Below are positions 1-8,985 of a DNA stretch of 64,000 bases, piece by piece (the first letter of the stretch is position 1; the number at the start of each line of letters is the position of its first letter). The stretch lies in contig CAVWJW010000002.1 in assembly GCA_963755335.1 (NCBI GenBank), positions 682,001-746,000 on the forward strand, given 5' to 3'. The notes under the pieces were generated by a model. The model made no database searches and was not told where the DNA came from. It saw only the letters and a list, made by a program, of their open reading frames with translations. A program made the translations under genes and the position numbers. Origin of the DNA: UBA10649 sp963755335. GTDB taxonomy: Bacteria; Actinomycetota; Actinomycetes; S36-B12.

Positions 1-1136
1 ACCACTGGTTCTGCGAGGTGCCGTCCCAGACCTTCATGAACCGCTCGTTCTGGACGGCGGGCACGTGCACTCCGCTGCCAACCGGCGGGACGACGAACGA
101 GCCGCTCGGTCACTGGGTCCACGACAACACCGCTGAGACCATCTTCAACCGGCTCGAGACCCACGGCCGCACCTGGAAGGTGTACGTCGAGGGCGACACG
201 GGCGCCTCACTGACGGGCCTCATTCACTGGCCGCAGCTCCACGAGCGTTTCGCCACCCACTTCGTGCCCTTCAGCGAGTTCGAGAAGGATGCGGCGGCCG
301 GCACTCTCCCGGACTTCGCGATGATCGAACCGAACCTGCTGGTGGGGCACGGCGACTATCACCCTGCAGCCGGGGCTGCGTTGGTCAAGGGGCTACACCT
401 TGACGTCGACGTGCCCTCGTCCATCCTCTCCGGCGAGGCCTTCCTGCAGCGCATCTTCGACGCGTACCGCGGCATGCGCTCGCCTGACGGCGCGAACGTG
501 TGGAACACGACGCTGCTCATCGGATGGGACGAGCCGGGTGGCACGTACGACCACGTCCCACCGGGACCCGTCCCCGCACCGGATCCGGCAGCGCCCGCCG
601 GGCAATGCGGCTTCCGGTTCGATCGATCCGGCTACCGCGTGCCGGCCATCGTCGTCTCGCCTTGGGTCGAGCCCGGCTCGGTCTACAACGACGAGCACCG
701 GCACACGTCACTGCTCGCGACGCTGCGCACAGTCTGGGGAATCGGGGAGCCGTTCACCGAGCGTGACAAGGCCGCGAGGCCGATCGACTACGTCTTCAGT
801 CGCGAGGCGCCAACAGACCCCGACACCTGGGGGGTGCCACGCGCGAACCCCGTGCCGAAGTGGCAGATCGACTGGGAGGCAAGCGATCGCACGCTGAGCA
901 ACCTGGGCAAGGTCGCCATCCCCGGTCTCGTCCACACAGCGAAGGAGAAGGGGTGGCCGATCCCGCCGCAGTTGCAGGATCCGAACTTCCACCTCACCAC
1001 CAATCTGGCCTTCCACGCGCAGCAGCTGCTGTTCCGGCGAATCTGGCCGCAACTAGGCCCCCAGGATGAGGACCTCGAGCAGTTGAAGGCCATCGTGGAG
1101 CAGGACCTGACGGACGCGACCAAGCCCGCGGACTGA
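1..1136 (+). CDS. Phosphoesterase family protein (phospholipase C / acid phosphatase type), 5' truncated
   Basis: The reading frame is already open at the window edge, so the N-terminus, including any signal peptide, lies outside. About 377 residues are visible. The segment WDEPGGTYDHVPPGP resembles the metal-binding region of the bacterial phosphoesterase family that contains phospholipases C and AcpA-type acid phosphatases. The later block VPAIVVSPWVE followed by HTSLLATLRTVWG is the typical C-terminal half of that domain. These enzymes hydrolyse phosphate esters, usually outside the cell. The exact substrate cannot be told from this part. The GTG at base 18 is not the true start, because homologous coding sequence continues upstream of it. 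Confidence 0.8.
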   Translation, partial: HWFCEVPSQTFMNRSFWTAGTCTPLPTGGTTNEPLGHWVHDNTAETIFNRLETHGRTWKVYVEGDTGASLTGLIHWPQLHERFATHFVPFSEFEKDAAAGTLPDFAMIEPNLLVGHGDYHPAAGAALVKGLHLDVDVPSSILSGEAFLQRIFDAYRGMRSPDGANVWNTTLLIGWDEPGGTYDHVPPGPVPAPDPAAPAGQCGFRFDRSGYRVPAIVVSPWVEPGSVYNDEHRHTSLLATLRTVWGIGEPFTERDKAARPIDYVFSREAPTDPDTWGVPRANPVPKWQIDWEASDRTLSNLGKVAIPGLVHTAKEKGWPIPPQLQDPNFHLTTNLAFHAQQLLFRRIWPQLGPQDEDLEQLKAIVEQDLTDATKPAD

Positions 1137-1196
1137 TGCTTCACGCAGGCGGCGAGCGGGTGCACCGACGTCGCCAGTTCGACCCTACGTCGGCGG

Positions 1197-1202
1197 TAGC
1201 CT
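1197..1202 (+). promoter_or_regulatory. Putative -10 element for a leaderless mRNA
   Basis: TAGCCT fits the actinobacterial TANNNT -10 pattern and ends 6 bases before the ATG at 1209, with no Shine-Dalgarno sequence between. This is the geometry of leaderless transcripts. Inference from position only. Confidence 0.4.
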
Positions 1203-1208
1203 CCTGCC

Positions 1209-1727
1209 ATGGGTCTCTTCCGGCACGGTGACGACGCTCCCCGCCTGCGCTTTCGGATGCGCGAGAAGGTCATGTCGATCGGCGACGACGAGTGGATCGA
1301 GGACGGCGACGGCAACCGCATCTACAAGGTGAACGGCAAGGCCATGCGGATGCGCGACACCATGGCCCTCGAGGACACGCACGGCAAGGAGGTGGCGTGG
1401 ATCCAGGAGCCGATGGTTCACCTGCGCGACTCGATGAACATCACCGTCGGCGATCGGCATGCCACCGTCAAGAAGAAGATGATCTCGATCCGAGACAAGT
1501 TCATCGTCGAGGTCGAGGGGGGCCCGGACTACGAGGCCCACGGCAACCTCGTCGATCATGAGTACGAGATTGAGCGCGACGGCCAGACCGTGGCCTGGGT
1601 GTCGAAGAAGTGGTTCCGCATGCGGGAGACCTACGGCATCGAGATCGCCGAGGATCAAGACACCGTGCTGCTGCTGTGCGTCACCGTCTGCATCGACAGC
1701 ATGAACCTGGCTAGTCGCAGACGGTAG
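1209..1727 (+). CDS. LURP-one-related (LOR) family protein
   Basis: 172 residues with the repeated beta-strand pattern of the LURP-one/YxjI family, a tubby/scramblase-like 12-strand barrel fold. Regularly spaced strands carry R/K-M-R turns (FRMREKVMSIGDD, KAMRMRDTM, HLRDSMNI, KKKMISIRDKF, WFRMRETYGIEI). The length is close to the family norm of roughly 160-200. The molecular function of bacterial members is unknown; binding of lipid or nucleic acid has been suggested for relatives. It stands alone between the phosphoesterase and a diguanylate cyclase. The start at 1209 is supported by homology beginning immediately and by the -10-like hexamer 6 bases upstream. Confidence 0.75.
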   Translation: MGLFRHGDDAPRLRFRMREKVMSIGDDEWIEDGDGNRIYKVNGKAMRMRDTMALEDTHGKEVAWIQEPMVHLRDSMNITVGDRHATVKKKMISIRDKFIVEVEGGPDYEAHGNLVDHEYEIERDGQTVAWVSKKWFRMRETYGIEIAEDQDTVLLLCVTVCIDSMNLASRRR

Positions 1728-1954
1728 GAATCACATCGTCACGCCCGCGGTTCGTCCGGGCTGTCCGCGAGACGGCGTCGGGGCCTTCAGCGATGGCGTG
1801 TCGCCATCGCGACCGCCCCTCCGACTGGTCCCGGACCGCGACCCCCCGGGAACCGCCAGACGCTGACCGGTCAGAGCCCTTCTCGGCAGGCCTCCCCCAC
1901 TCCGTCTGCGACACGATGGTCGTGGCGGCAGGGCGCCGACGAGGGGATGACGCC

Positions 1955-2983
1955 ATGCCAGGACGCGACCAGGCGGGAAACCGTCGCGCATTCGCGCTGG
2001 CCGTCGCCCAGCGCGAGGATCCCCGCACGCTCCGGTGGATCGGCTGGATTGTCATCGGCTTCGCCCTCCTCAACACGGTGGTACCACCCAGAACCCCGCT
2101 CTTCGAACTGGTCGGAGTGGTTGTCATCGCCGGCGCCATGATCGCCAGCTCCTACTTCCTCCAGCGCGCCTCGGCACCGGCAGGACTCGTCCCGTGGGTG
2201 TTCTCCAGCCTGGTGGCGGCGCTGGTGTGCTGGATCCTCGTGATGTATGCGCACGGCCACGAGGCGGCCAACCTCACCTACGTGATCATCGGCACCACAG
2301 CGTTCGGGCCCATGACCTTGGCCTGGCGACCCTTCATCGTGAACGGGCTGGTCATGCTCAGTGCGACGACATGGGTGGTGATCGGCAGCAGCGACCTGCC
2401 TGCCGCCGACTGGATGGTCGGCGTCTGCGCGTCACTGGTCGTCGGTGGCGTGCTGCTGCACCTGCGCCTCCGCCTCCTCGGCGACCTGTCCGACGCCGAG
2501 CAGGAAATCGAGCACCTGTCGACGTTGGACCGCCTGACCGGACTGCTCAATCGTCACGGCCTGGAGGCTCGCGTCCCGCTGCTCTGGTCGGACGCGGTGC
2601 GGCGCGGGGAGTCGATCGGCATCTACTTCGTGGACGTCTGCGCGCTCAAGAAGGCCAACGACGAGCACGGGCATGAGTTCGGGGACCTGGTCATCAAGGA
2701 CGTCGCCGATGCCATCGCCGCATCGGTACGCGAGGGGGACCTGGCCGCGCGGTGGGGCGGCGACGAGTTCGTCATGGTCGTACGGGGCCGTGGGATTCCG
2801 GGCGAGGAGATGAACAACCGGCTCCAGTCCCACATCGCCGACCACAGCAGCGTGAGCGACGCGGGCTGGACGACGACGGCGACGGTCGGGCACGCCTCGA
2901 CGCTTGCTGCGACAAGTTCGTTCGACCAGCTCCTGCGTCAGGCGGACCTTCACATGTATGCGCAGCGCGGCCTGAACCACTGA
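1955..2983 (+). CDS. Membrane-bound diguanylate cyclase (GGDEF domain)
   Basis: 342 residues. About six hydrophobic segments (roughly residues 27-44, 50-68, 78-98, 107-125, 128-145, 152-170) are followed by a GGDEF domain from about 190. The active-site motif is intact, WGGDEF at 267-272. The metal/nucleotide motif VDVCALKKANDEHGHEFGD lies at 226-244. An allosteric RxxD inhibition site (REGD, 259-262) sits exactly five residues before GGDEF, so product inhibition by c-di-GMP is expected. It should make c-di-GMP from two GTP at the membrane in response to an unknown signal. I chose the ATG at 1955 because GAGGGG lies 8 bases before it. The frame is open further upstream, but that part does not look protein-like. 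Confidence 0.88.
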   Translation: MPGRDQAGNRRAFALAVAQREDPRTLRWIGWIVIGFALLNTVVPPRTPLFELVGVVVIAGAMIASSYFLQRASAPAGLVPWVFSSLVAALVCWILVMYAHGHEAANLTYVIIGTTAFGPMTLAWRPFIVNGLVMLSATTWVVIGSSDLPAADWMVGVCASLVVGGVLLHLRLRLLGDLSDAEQEIEHLSTLDRLTGLLNRHGLEARVPLLWSDAVRRGESIGIYFVDVCALKKANDEHGHEFGDLVIKDVADAIAASVREGDLAARWGGDEFVMVVRGRGIPGEEMNNRLQSHIADHSSVSDAGWTTTATVGHASTLAATSSFDQLLRQADLHMYAQRGLNH

Positions 2984-2999
2984 CCCGTCCACCGCGATC

Positions 3000-4229
3000 T
3001 CACTCGGCGGACGCTGACCTGCCCTGCCTTCTGAGTACGAGCGCACCAAGGCCAGCGGCCGCGATCGCGGCGGCGGCGCCAAGAGCGAGCGCCCAGCGCG
3101 GACCGGCGTGCTCAGCGACATAGCCGACGATCGGCCCGCCCACCGGGGTGGTGCCGATGAAGGCCACCGTCCACAGCGCCATGACGCGACCGCGCATGTG
3201 CGGCGCCGACGCGAGCTGAAGAGTGGAGTTTCCGGTGGCCAGGAACCAGATGCTGGCCCCGCCCACGAGCACCAGGCAGGCCGACGCCGTCTGCACCGTC
3301 GGCGCGATGGCCGTCAGCCCGACGGTGACGCCGAACGTGGCCGCCGCGAGCACCATGGGCCTGATGCCGGTGACATGCCGGCTGGCGCTCGCGAGCCCGC
3401 CGATGACGGCGCCGACCCCCATCGACGCGGTGACCCAGCCCAGCGTGCTCGCCGAACCGTTGAAGGTCTCCGACGCGAACGCCGGCAGCGTCACCTGGAA
3501 CTCGTAGGTGAGCGTCCCGACCAGAGCCATCATCAGCAGCGGCACGAGCAGCAGCACGTGGCGGCGGACGTAGGCGAACCCCTGCCGCAACTGGCCCGGA
3601 CCGCGCACGACCGCCTGCGTCGGCATGAGTTGACTCCGGTCCATCACGGCGTACGCCACGATCGCGGCGAGGAAGCTCACCGAGTTCACGAGGAAGCACG
3701 CGCCCACTCCCGCCACCGCGATGAGTACTCCGGCCACCGCGGGTCCGACGGCGCGCGCGACATTGACCAGTACGGCGTTGAGGCTGACGGCGTTGCGCAC
3801 CATGTCCTCAGTGACCATCTCCCGGACGAATGCCTGGCGCCCGGGATTGTCCAGCGCGTTGATCATCCCGAGGGTGACGGACAACGCCAGCACCCACCCG
3901 ATGGAGATCGATTCGGTCACCGTCAGCAGCCCAAGAAGGAGCGCCTGCGCGGCCGCTGCCATCTGCATGCCGATCAGGAGCCGCCGCTTGTCCACGCGGT
4001 CCACGATCAGTCCGCCGTACGGCGCGAGCAGGAGCACGGGCAGCGTCTGCAGGGCGATCGCAATCCCGAGCCAGGTCGCCGAGTGCTCGAGCTGAAGGAT
4101 CAGCCATGCCAGCGCGACGGACTGCATCCACGTGCCGGTCAGCGACACTGCCTGGCCGATGAAGAACGTGCGGTAGTTCCGGTTGGCGAGGGCAGCGAAC
4201 GTCCGCGACCGCCAACCCGTGCTCGCCAT
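3000..4229 (-). CDS. MFS transporter (EntS/DHA3-like exporter)
   Basis: 409 residues with 12 expected membrane helices. The N-terminus (ALANRNYRTFFIGQAVSLTG, then WMQSVALAWLI) and the loop GGLIVDRVDKRRLL are characteristic of the MFS_3 / enterobactin-exporter-like group. It probably exports a small hydrophobic compound. The ATG at 4229 lies 2 bases after the stop codon of the upstream peptidase gene, so it is the last cistron of a pirin - P1 peptidase - MFS operon and probably translationally coupled. Nothing indicates the substrate. Confidence 0.85.
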   Translation of the reverse strand: MASTGWRSRTFAALANRNYRTFFIGQAVSLTGTWMQSVALAWLILQLEHSATWLGIAIALQTLPVLLLAPYGGLIVDRVDKRRLLIGMQMAAAAQALLLGLLTVTESISIGWVLALSVTLGMINALDNPGRQAFVREMVTEDMVRNAVSLNAVLVNVARAVGPAVAGVLIAVAGVGACFLVNSVSFLAAIVAYAVMDRSQLMPTQAVVRGPGQLRQGFAYVRRHVLLLVPLLMMALVGTLTYEFQVTLPAFASETFNGSASTLGWVTASMGVGAVIGGLASASRHVTGIRPMVLAAATFGVTVGLTAIAPTVQTASACLVLVGGASIWFLATGNSTLQLASAPHMRGRVMALWTVAFIGTTPVGGPIVGYVAEHAGPRWALALGAAAAIAAAGLGALVLRRQGRSASAE

Positions 4230-4231
4230 GG

Positions 4232-5356
4232 TCAGGTCCGTCCCCCACTGCGGCCCAGCCGCTCCACCACCATGTCGTGCGGCAGGGCTGGGCTCAGATG
4301 CCCGGACCGGCCGGTCATCGTGTCGTTGCACACAAGGGCATTGAGGACGGCTTCCTCCACGCACTGCACCACTGCCGCGTAGAAGCGATCCATGCGGTTC
4401 CACGGCACCATGTCCAGAGCCCGAAGCGACTCGCCGTCTCCGGGGAAGCCGCTGTCGAGTGCTCCGGCGTTGCCGGTGCTGAAGGCCAGGAAGATGTCGC
4501 CGCTGAAGTGGCCTCCGGTCGTACCCGTCCTCGCCAGTCCGAGGGGGACCCGACGCGCCAACGCCTCGCACTGGCCCGGGATAAGGGGTGCGTCGGTGGC
4601 CACGATCGCGATCACCGAGCCCGCGCCACCGGGAATCCGTGCCGTCGCCTGGTCAGCGCGGAACCAGTCAGGCTCGCCCATGGGGTAGGGGATGTCGAGA
4701 TCACCCATCGGCACACCCGTGACGGAGAGCTCGTGGCGATCCCCGAAGTTCGCCTGCAGGAAGACGCCGACGGTGTACGTGCGCGCAGCGAACTCGACGA
4801 CCCGCGAAGACGTCCCGCTACCACCCTTGAATCCGTAGCAGTTCATCCCCGTGCCACCGCCGCACGATCCCTCCTGGATCGCTCCCGAGCGGGCGAGATC
4901 GATCGCCTCGCCCGCATGCGCGGTGACGATCGACGGCTCGTTGATGCTGTTGAGGTAGCCGTCCCACGTCTCTGCGACCACGGGCAGCAGCCACTCGGCC
5001 GCCTTGTCCGGGCGGTGCTGCGCCATCCAGTCGATGACGCCGCGATGGATCGTCCCGACGGCATGCGTGTTCGTCAGCATGACCGGACCCGTGAGCCCTC
5101 CGGTCTCGCGAATCCAATGGGAACCGGTCATCTCGCCGTTCCCGTTCAGCGAGTAGATCGCCGCAGGCACCGACGTCGTGATCCCCGACCGCCCGAGCGG
5201 CAGGACAGCGGTGACACCCGTGCGAATGGCCACCGCCGGGTCGGCGGTGTCCGCGATGAGCGTGACCATGCCCACCTCGATCCCGCCCACGTCGGTGATC
5301 GCGTTGAGCGGTCCCGTCTCACCCTGCAGGCGGATGCCGAGGTCACGTGCGCGCAC
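4232..5356 (-). CDS. P1 family peptidase (DmpA-like L-aminopeptidase / D-esterase)
   Basis: 374 residues spanning the whole DmpA/P1 family. DmpA enzymes are Ntn-type hydrolases that cleave themselves just before a catalytic serine. The characteristic block GGGTGMNCYGFKGGSGTSSR is present near residue 200, so the autocleavage/nucleophile region looks intact. The expected activity is release of N-terminal amino acids from small peptides or amides. The start is the GTG at 5356, which has AAGGAG 5-6 bases upstream; the frame extends 23 codons further but into the pirin gene. It lies 16 bases downstream of the pirin gene and abuts the MFS gene, suggesting one mRNA. Confidence 0.85.
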   Translation of the reverse strand: MRARDLGIRLQGETGPLNAITDVGGIEVGMVTLIADTADPAVAIRTGVTAVLPLGRSGITTSVPAAIYSLNGNGEMTGSHWIRETGGLTGPVMLTNTHAVGTIHRGVIDWMAQHRPDKAAEWLLPVVAETWDGYLNSINEPSIVTAHAGEAIDLARSGAIQEGSCGGGTGMNCYGFKGGSGTSSRVVEFAARTYTVGVFLQANFGDRHELSVTGVPMGDLDIPYPMGEPDWFRADQATARIPGGAGSVIAIVATDAPLIPGQCEALARRVPLGLARTGTTGGHFSGDIFLAFSTGNAGALDSGFPGDGESLRALDMVPWNRMDRFYAAVVQCVEEAVLNALVCNDTMTGRSGHLSPALPHDMVVERLGRSGGRT

Positions 5357-5372
5357 GGTCACTCCTTCGTGC

Positions 5373-6236
5373 TCAGGCGTGCTTGAGGCGTGTGGTTCGC
5401 GGCACCGCGCCGAACTTGCCGGCATGGAAGTCGCGATAGGCGACCTCGATCTCGGCCCGCGAGTTCATGACGAACGGGCCACCGAGGACGACCGGTTCGC
5501 GCAGCGGGGCACCGCTGTAGACCATCACCCGGGCGGGCTGCTCGCTGCCGGCGCCCTCGATGCGCAGCGAGCTGGAACCGTCACGGACGGGGTCGGACCA
5601 GGCGATCGCCCCCTCGCCAACGTCCACTCCCCCGATCCGCGCCGCCCCATCGAGGACATACAGGAAGGCACGATGACTGGTCGGTATCGCGAAGTCGATG
5701 CCTGCCCGCGGTTCGAGGGTGATCACTGCGCCGTGGATCGGGTGCTGGTTGAGCGCGTTGCCACGCACACCCCCCACCGCCCCCGAGATCACATCGATGC
5801 GCACGCCCGGAGACTCCGCGACGGGCCGATCGGCCGCCCGCAGGTCCTGATACGCCGTCGCCACCATCTTCTTCTTCGACGGCAGGTTGACCCACAGCTG
5901 AAGGGTGTGGACGAACTCGTTCTTGAAGGCGAGCTCGCGGTGGATGATCCCGCGCCCGGCGGTCATCCACTGCACGTCACCGGGCTGCAGCGCCCCGGCG
6001 TTGCCCAGGTTGTCGCCGTGCTCGAGGACCCCGTCGAGGACTGTCGTGACCGTCTCGATCCCCCGATGGGGGTGCCACTCGAAGCCCGGCTCGGAGAACC
6101 AGTCCTCGGCCAGGGCAAGGAACGGATCGGTGCGGCGCGGGTCGCTCGGCATGATGATCAGGGCCTTGTCGTCGACCTGAGCGTCAGGCCCGAGGCGTGT
6201 CTTGCTCTCGACCCGGTCCACGCGACGTCCGCTCAT
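5373..6236 (-). CDS. Pirin family protein (double cupin)
   Basis: 287 residues. The N-terminal cupin contains HPHRGIETVTTVLDG, then EHGD, then GRGIIHRE, which supply the three histidines and one glutamate that bind iron in pirins. The C-terminal cupin domain follows, ending with GGPFVMN and Y-R-D-F-H-A-G-F/G-typical residues. Bacterial pirins include quercetin dioxygenase-like enzymes and redox-linked regulators, so the role is not fixed by sequence. It is the first gene of a three-gene minus-strand operon with a P1 peptidase and an exporter. That context hints at handling or detoxification of a small molecule, as an inference only. Confidence 0.88.
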   Translation of the reverse strand: MSGRRVDRVESKTRLGPDAQVDDKALIIMPSDPRRTDPFLALAEDWFSEPGFEWHPHRGIETVTTVLDGVLEHGDNLGNAGALQPGDVQWMTAGRGIIHRELAFKNEFVHTLQLWVNLPSKKKMVATAYQDLRAADRPVAESPGVRIDVISGAVGGVRGNALNQHPIHGAVITLEPRAGIDFAIPTSHRAFLYVLDGAARIGGVDVGEGAIAWSDPVRDGSSSLRIEGAGSEQPARVMVYSGAPLREPVVLGGPFVMNSRAEIEVAYRDFHAGKFGAVPRTTRLKHA

Positions 6237-6345
6237 CCGGCAAGTCTGGCACCCGGTCCCTGCCCGCCCGACAACCGTTGGTCAACAGGACTGCCACATC
6301 CCTCCCTGCTACGGTCTCGGGAAACCAGACCGCTCAGGGGGCACC

Positions 6346-6681
6346 ATGTTCAGCACGCGAGTCAAGCGCACGGCAGCCATCACCGTGGTGACGTGCTCGT
6401 TGTTCGCCGGCGCGGGCATCGCCCCGGCCACCGCCAGCCCCGCGAGCGAGGCCCTCTACTACTCCGCACTGAAGACGGAATGGAACAAGAGCACCGCGGC
6501 CGACCAGAAGGCGACGTGCGCGGGCTACAAGGCCGGCCCCAGCCAGGTGATCAGCCTGTCCGTGCAGCAGATCTGGCAGAAGCCGGCAGCCCGCAAGGCG
6601 CTGAGCAAGCCGGCGTGGAAGCGGGTCATCACCAAGTACCTCAAGTGGGCGTGCTCCGGCCCCGGAACGACGCCGCGCTGA
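6346..6681 (+). CDS. Small secreted protein of unknown function
   Basis: 111 residues. An N-terminal signal peptide is clear: positively charged start (FSTRVKR), hydrophobic stretch TVVTCSLFAGAGIAPA, then a likely cleavage after ATASPA. The mature part is short and Lys/Trp/Ala-rich and holds two cysteines (ATCAGYKAGP and WACSGPG) that could form a disulfide. No family is recognised. The ATG at 6346 has a CAGGGGG ribosome site 5 bases upstream; an in-frame region before it is not protein-like. It stands alone, divergent from the pirin operon. Confidence 0.65.
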   Translation: MFSTRVKRTAAITVVTCSLFAGAGIAPATASPASEALYYSALKTEWNKSTAADQKATCAGYKAGPSQVISLSVQQIWQKPAARKALSKPAWKRVITKYLKWACSGPGTTPR

Positions 6682-6687
6682 CCCCGC

Positions 6688-7318
6688 CTACGGCGTAGTC
6701 GACGGGGTGGGCGACCCGCCCGACACGACAGGAGCCGCGCCCGGCGTGCAGCCGGGTCCCGACGCGATAGCCGTGGGCGCCGCCAGCAAGGCCTTCACTC
6801 CCTGCTGGGGCGAGAGCCCGCTGAAGGTCTGGCCCGTCGACAGGTCGATGCGCTTGCCGGTGCGATAGTCGTTCACCATCTCCGCACCAGGCACGTACAG
6901 CAGCAGCAGTTCGGCGGACAGCTCACCCTTGGGCCCGTAGCGGATCTGCGCCACACCGTCGATCTTCTTGCCCAGCGGGTCGTTGGCGACCTTCGAGATC
7001 TTGAAGCCCTTGGCCGAGAGCTCGCGAGCGGTCTTCTTCGCCAGGCCGGTCTTCGGAGTCGAGTTGTAGACATTGATGCGCACCTGGTTCGGCGTCGGCA
7101 GCAACCTTGGCCTTGGAGAGCGTCGACGTGACGCACGGCAGTGCGCTGACATCCGGGACCGCCGCCGCGTCCGTCGACGGACTGCCCGAGACCAGGCGCC
7201 ACGCCCCGAACAGGATGGCGAACACGATGACGACCGCCGCTCCGATGGCCAGGCCGACCAGCCACGGGGGACGCCGGTTGGGCGGGCGGCGGGTGCGGCC
7301 CGGGAGCACCGTCGTCAT
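6688..7318 (-). CDS. LytR C-terminal domain membrane protein (frameshifted)
   Basis: About 210 residues if repaired. The N-terminal part, with a single membrane helix (PPWLVGLAIGAAVVIVFAILF), reads in one frame from the ATG at 7318. Near base 7105 the homology jumps by one base to the frame carrying the LytR_C domain (NQVRINVYNSTPKTGLAKKT through GELSAELLLLYVPGAE). The total length is 3n+1, fitting one inserted base. The C-terminus is Pro/Ser/Thr-rich. LytR_C domains are extracytoplasmic and occur with wall-polymer ligases. The start codon shares one base with the tadA stop (TGATG), so it is the last gene of that operon. Confidence 0.7.
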
Positions 7319-7787
7319 CACGCCTCCCGCGTCTGGCTCAGGAATCCTCGGACCATCGCACCACATTCGTCGGCCAGAACCCCGCCTATCACCTCGGCGC
7401 GGTGGTTGAGTCGGCGATCCCTGACGAGGTCCCAGCGCGAGCCGGCGGCCCCGTACTCGTCGTTCCAGGCGCCGAAGACGACCCGGGACACCCGGGACAT
7501 CACCACGGCGCCGGCGCACATCGGACACGGCTCCAGGGTCACCACGAGCGTGCAGCCGTCCAGTCGCCAGGCGCCTCGCTCGCGCGCAGCCGCGCGAAGT
7601 GCCAGGACCTCGGCGTGGGCGGTCGGGTCGGCGAGTGACTCGCGTTGGTTGTGCGCCCGCGCCACGACCCGCCCATCGGCGTCGAGCACCAGTGCGCCGA
7701 TCGGGATCTCGCCGGCTTCAGCGCCTGCTCGAGCCTCGGCGAGTCGCCATCTGCATGGCGCGCTCGTCGGCGGGTGTCGCCCGGCAT
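7318..7787 (-). CDS. tadA: tRNA-specific adenosine deaminase TadA (frameshifted near N-terminus)
   Basis: TadA converts A34 to inosine in the wobble position of tRNA-Arg(ACG); that tRNA gene is in this window at 26200-26272. The zinc/catalytic motifs are intact: THAEVLAL (His, catalytic Glu) and LEPCPMCAGAVV (two Cys). Downstream of about 7740 the protein reads cleanly (RLAEARAGAEAGEIPIGALV in one frame). Before that the expected helix reads in another frame as PADERAMQMA, so at least one indel lies around 7743-7770. The likely start is the ATG at 7787, sharing one base with the upstream stop (TGATG); ATG at about 7756 is an alternative. The gene is essential in most bacteria, so a sequence error is more likely than true loss. 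Confidence 0.85.
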
Positions 7788-8278
7788 CACTGCGAACGCA
7801 GGACCGCGCTGAGCTCCTGGGCGAAGCCGAGCCGCTTGGCGATCGCCCGCACCTGCTCGTCGGGGTACATCTCGGTGTCCTGGCAGATCATGACGAGCTC
7901 GGCGCCGTCGAGCCCGAAGTCGTCGCACAGCGAGACGTCGCCCGCGGCCTCGAACTCCTCGAGATCGGCCTCGTCCCACTCCAGCCCGATGAGCTCGGCG
8001 GCCTCCTGGGCGAGTGACCAGTCGAGCAACGCCATCGCGTCGCTGATCATCAGTCGCACGCCGTCGCGCACCGTGTGGGCGAGGATGAAGAACTCGTCGG
8101 ACACGCAGACGACTCCGAAGACGCCACCTTCACCGGGCAGTTGGCGCAGCGAGGCGACGAAGCCCTCAGCCGTGACAACCGCAGCCGGGGGGAGGGAGAC
8201 AACGGCCCAGCGGCCTTCCTCGCGATAGGCAGCCACCGCGAAGTCGATGTTGTCGGCCTGTACCTCCTCGGGGCTCAC
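7787..8278 (-). CDS. tRNA adenosine deaminase-associated protein
   Basis: 163 acidic residues matching the actinobacterial protein that is regularly encoded directly upstream of tadA. Recognisable pieces are DFAVAAYREEGRWAV at the start and CDDFGLDGAELVMICQDTEMYPDEQV towards the end. Its biochemical role is not established; the constant neighbourhood implies a link to tRNA deamination. The stop overlaps the presumed tadA start (TGATG). The GTG at 8278 is taken as start because homology begins there. It diverges from upp with a 58-base gap. Confidence 0.8.
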   Translation of the reverse strand: MSPEEVQADNIDFAVAAYREEGRWAVVSLPPAAVVTAEGFVASLRQLPGEGGVFGVVCVSDEFFILAHTVRDGVRLMISDAMALLDWSLAQEAAELIGLEWDEADLEEFEAAGDVSLCDDFGLDGAELVMICQDTEMYPDEQVRAIAKRLGFAQELSAVLRSQ

Positions 8279-8323
8279 CGGTAGATGGTGTCATGCGGAG
8301 CACCCTCCCGGCGACCTGACGAC

Positions 8324-8329
8324 TACTCT
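8324..8329 (+). promoter_or_regulatory. Putative -10 element for leaderless upp mRNA
   Basis: TACTCT (TANNNT) ends 7 bases before the upp ATG at 8337, and no Shine-Dalgarno sequence intervenes. This is consistent with leaderless initiation. Predicted from spacing only. Confidence 0.35.
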
Positions 8330-8336
8330 CGGCTGC

Positions 8337-8975
8337 ATGCGGACCCTGGTCATCGATCATCCCCTCGTCGCCCACAAGCTCACCCGGCTGCGCAGGGAGG
8401 AGACGTCGTCGGCCACCTTCCGGCTCCTGGCCGAGGAGCTCGTCACGCTGCTCGCCTATGAGGCGACGGACAAGCTGCAGGTGCAGCCGGTCCGCATCAC
8501 GACGCCGGTGGCCGAGTGCGACGGGATCGAGATGGCCGATCCGAAGCCCATCGTGGTGCCGATCCTTCGCGCCGGCCTCGGCATGCTGAACGGCATGATG
8601 AAGCTGATGCCCACCGCCGAGGTCGGCTTCCTCGGCATGGTGCGCGACGAGACGTCACTGGTCGCCACGACGTACGCAGACCGACTGCCCCACGACCTGC
8701 AGAACCGTCAGGTCTACGTGCTCGACCCGATGCTCGCCACCGGCGGCACCCTCGTCACGTCGATCAACCTGCTGCTTGATCGGGGTGCGCGCGACGTGAC
8801 GGCCATCTGCCTGCTGGCCGCCCCCGAGGGGCTCGCACATATGGAGGAGTCGTTCGCCGGACGCGACGTCGCGGTCACCGTCGTCACCGCCGCCGTCGAC
8901 GACCACCTCAACGAGAAGGGCTACATCGTGCCCGGCCTCGGCGACGCCGGCGACCGCCTCTACGGCGTCGTCTGA
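8337..8975 (+). CDS. upp: Uracil phosphoribosyltransferase
   Basis: 212 residues, full length. It salvages uracil with PRPP to give UMP. The PRPP-binding loop is VLDPMLATGGTL, the substrate region PILRAGLGM is present, and the C-terminal uracil-binding segment YIVPGLGDAGDRLYG is intact. The start is the ATG at 8337, where homology begins (MRTLVIDHPLVAHKL); in-frame sequence further upstream overlaps the divergent tadA-associated gene. It ends 10 bases before a large palindrome that separates it from the convergent pntB gene. Confidence 0.97.
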   Translation: MRTLVIDHPLVAHKLTRLRREETSSATFRLLAEELVTLLAYEATDKLQVQPVRITTPVAECDGIEMADPKPIVVPILRAGLGMLNGMMKLMPTAEVGFLGMVRDETSLVATTYADRLPHDLQNRQVYVLDPMLATGGTLVTSINLLLDRGARDVTAICLLAAPEGLAHMEESFAGRDVAVTVVTAAVDDHLNEKGYIVPGLGDAGDRLYGVV

Positions 8976-8985
8976 CCGTCCGCCC

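Noticed and set aside
3108..4382. A 424-codon open frame on the plus strand opposite the MFS and peptidase genes
   Set aside because: It is Arg/His/Gly-rich with no domain, and the opposite strand encodes two clear proteins; a GC-rich antisense shadow.
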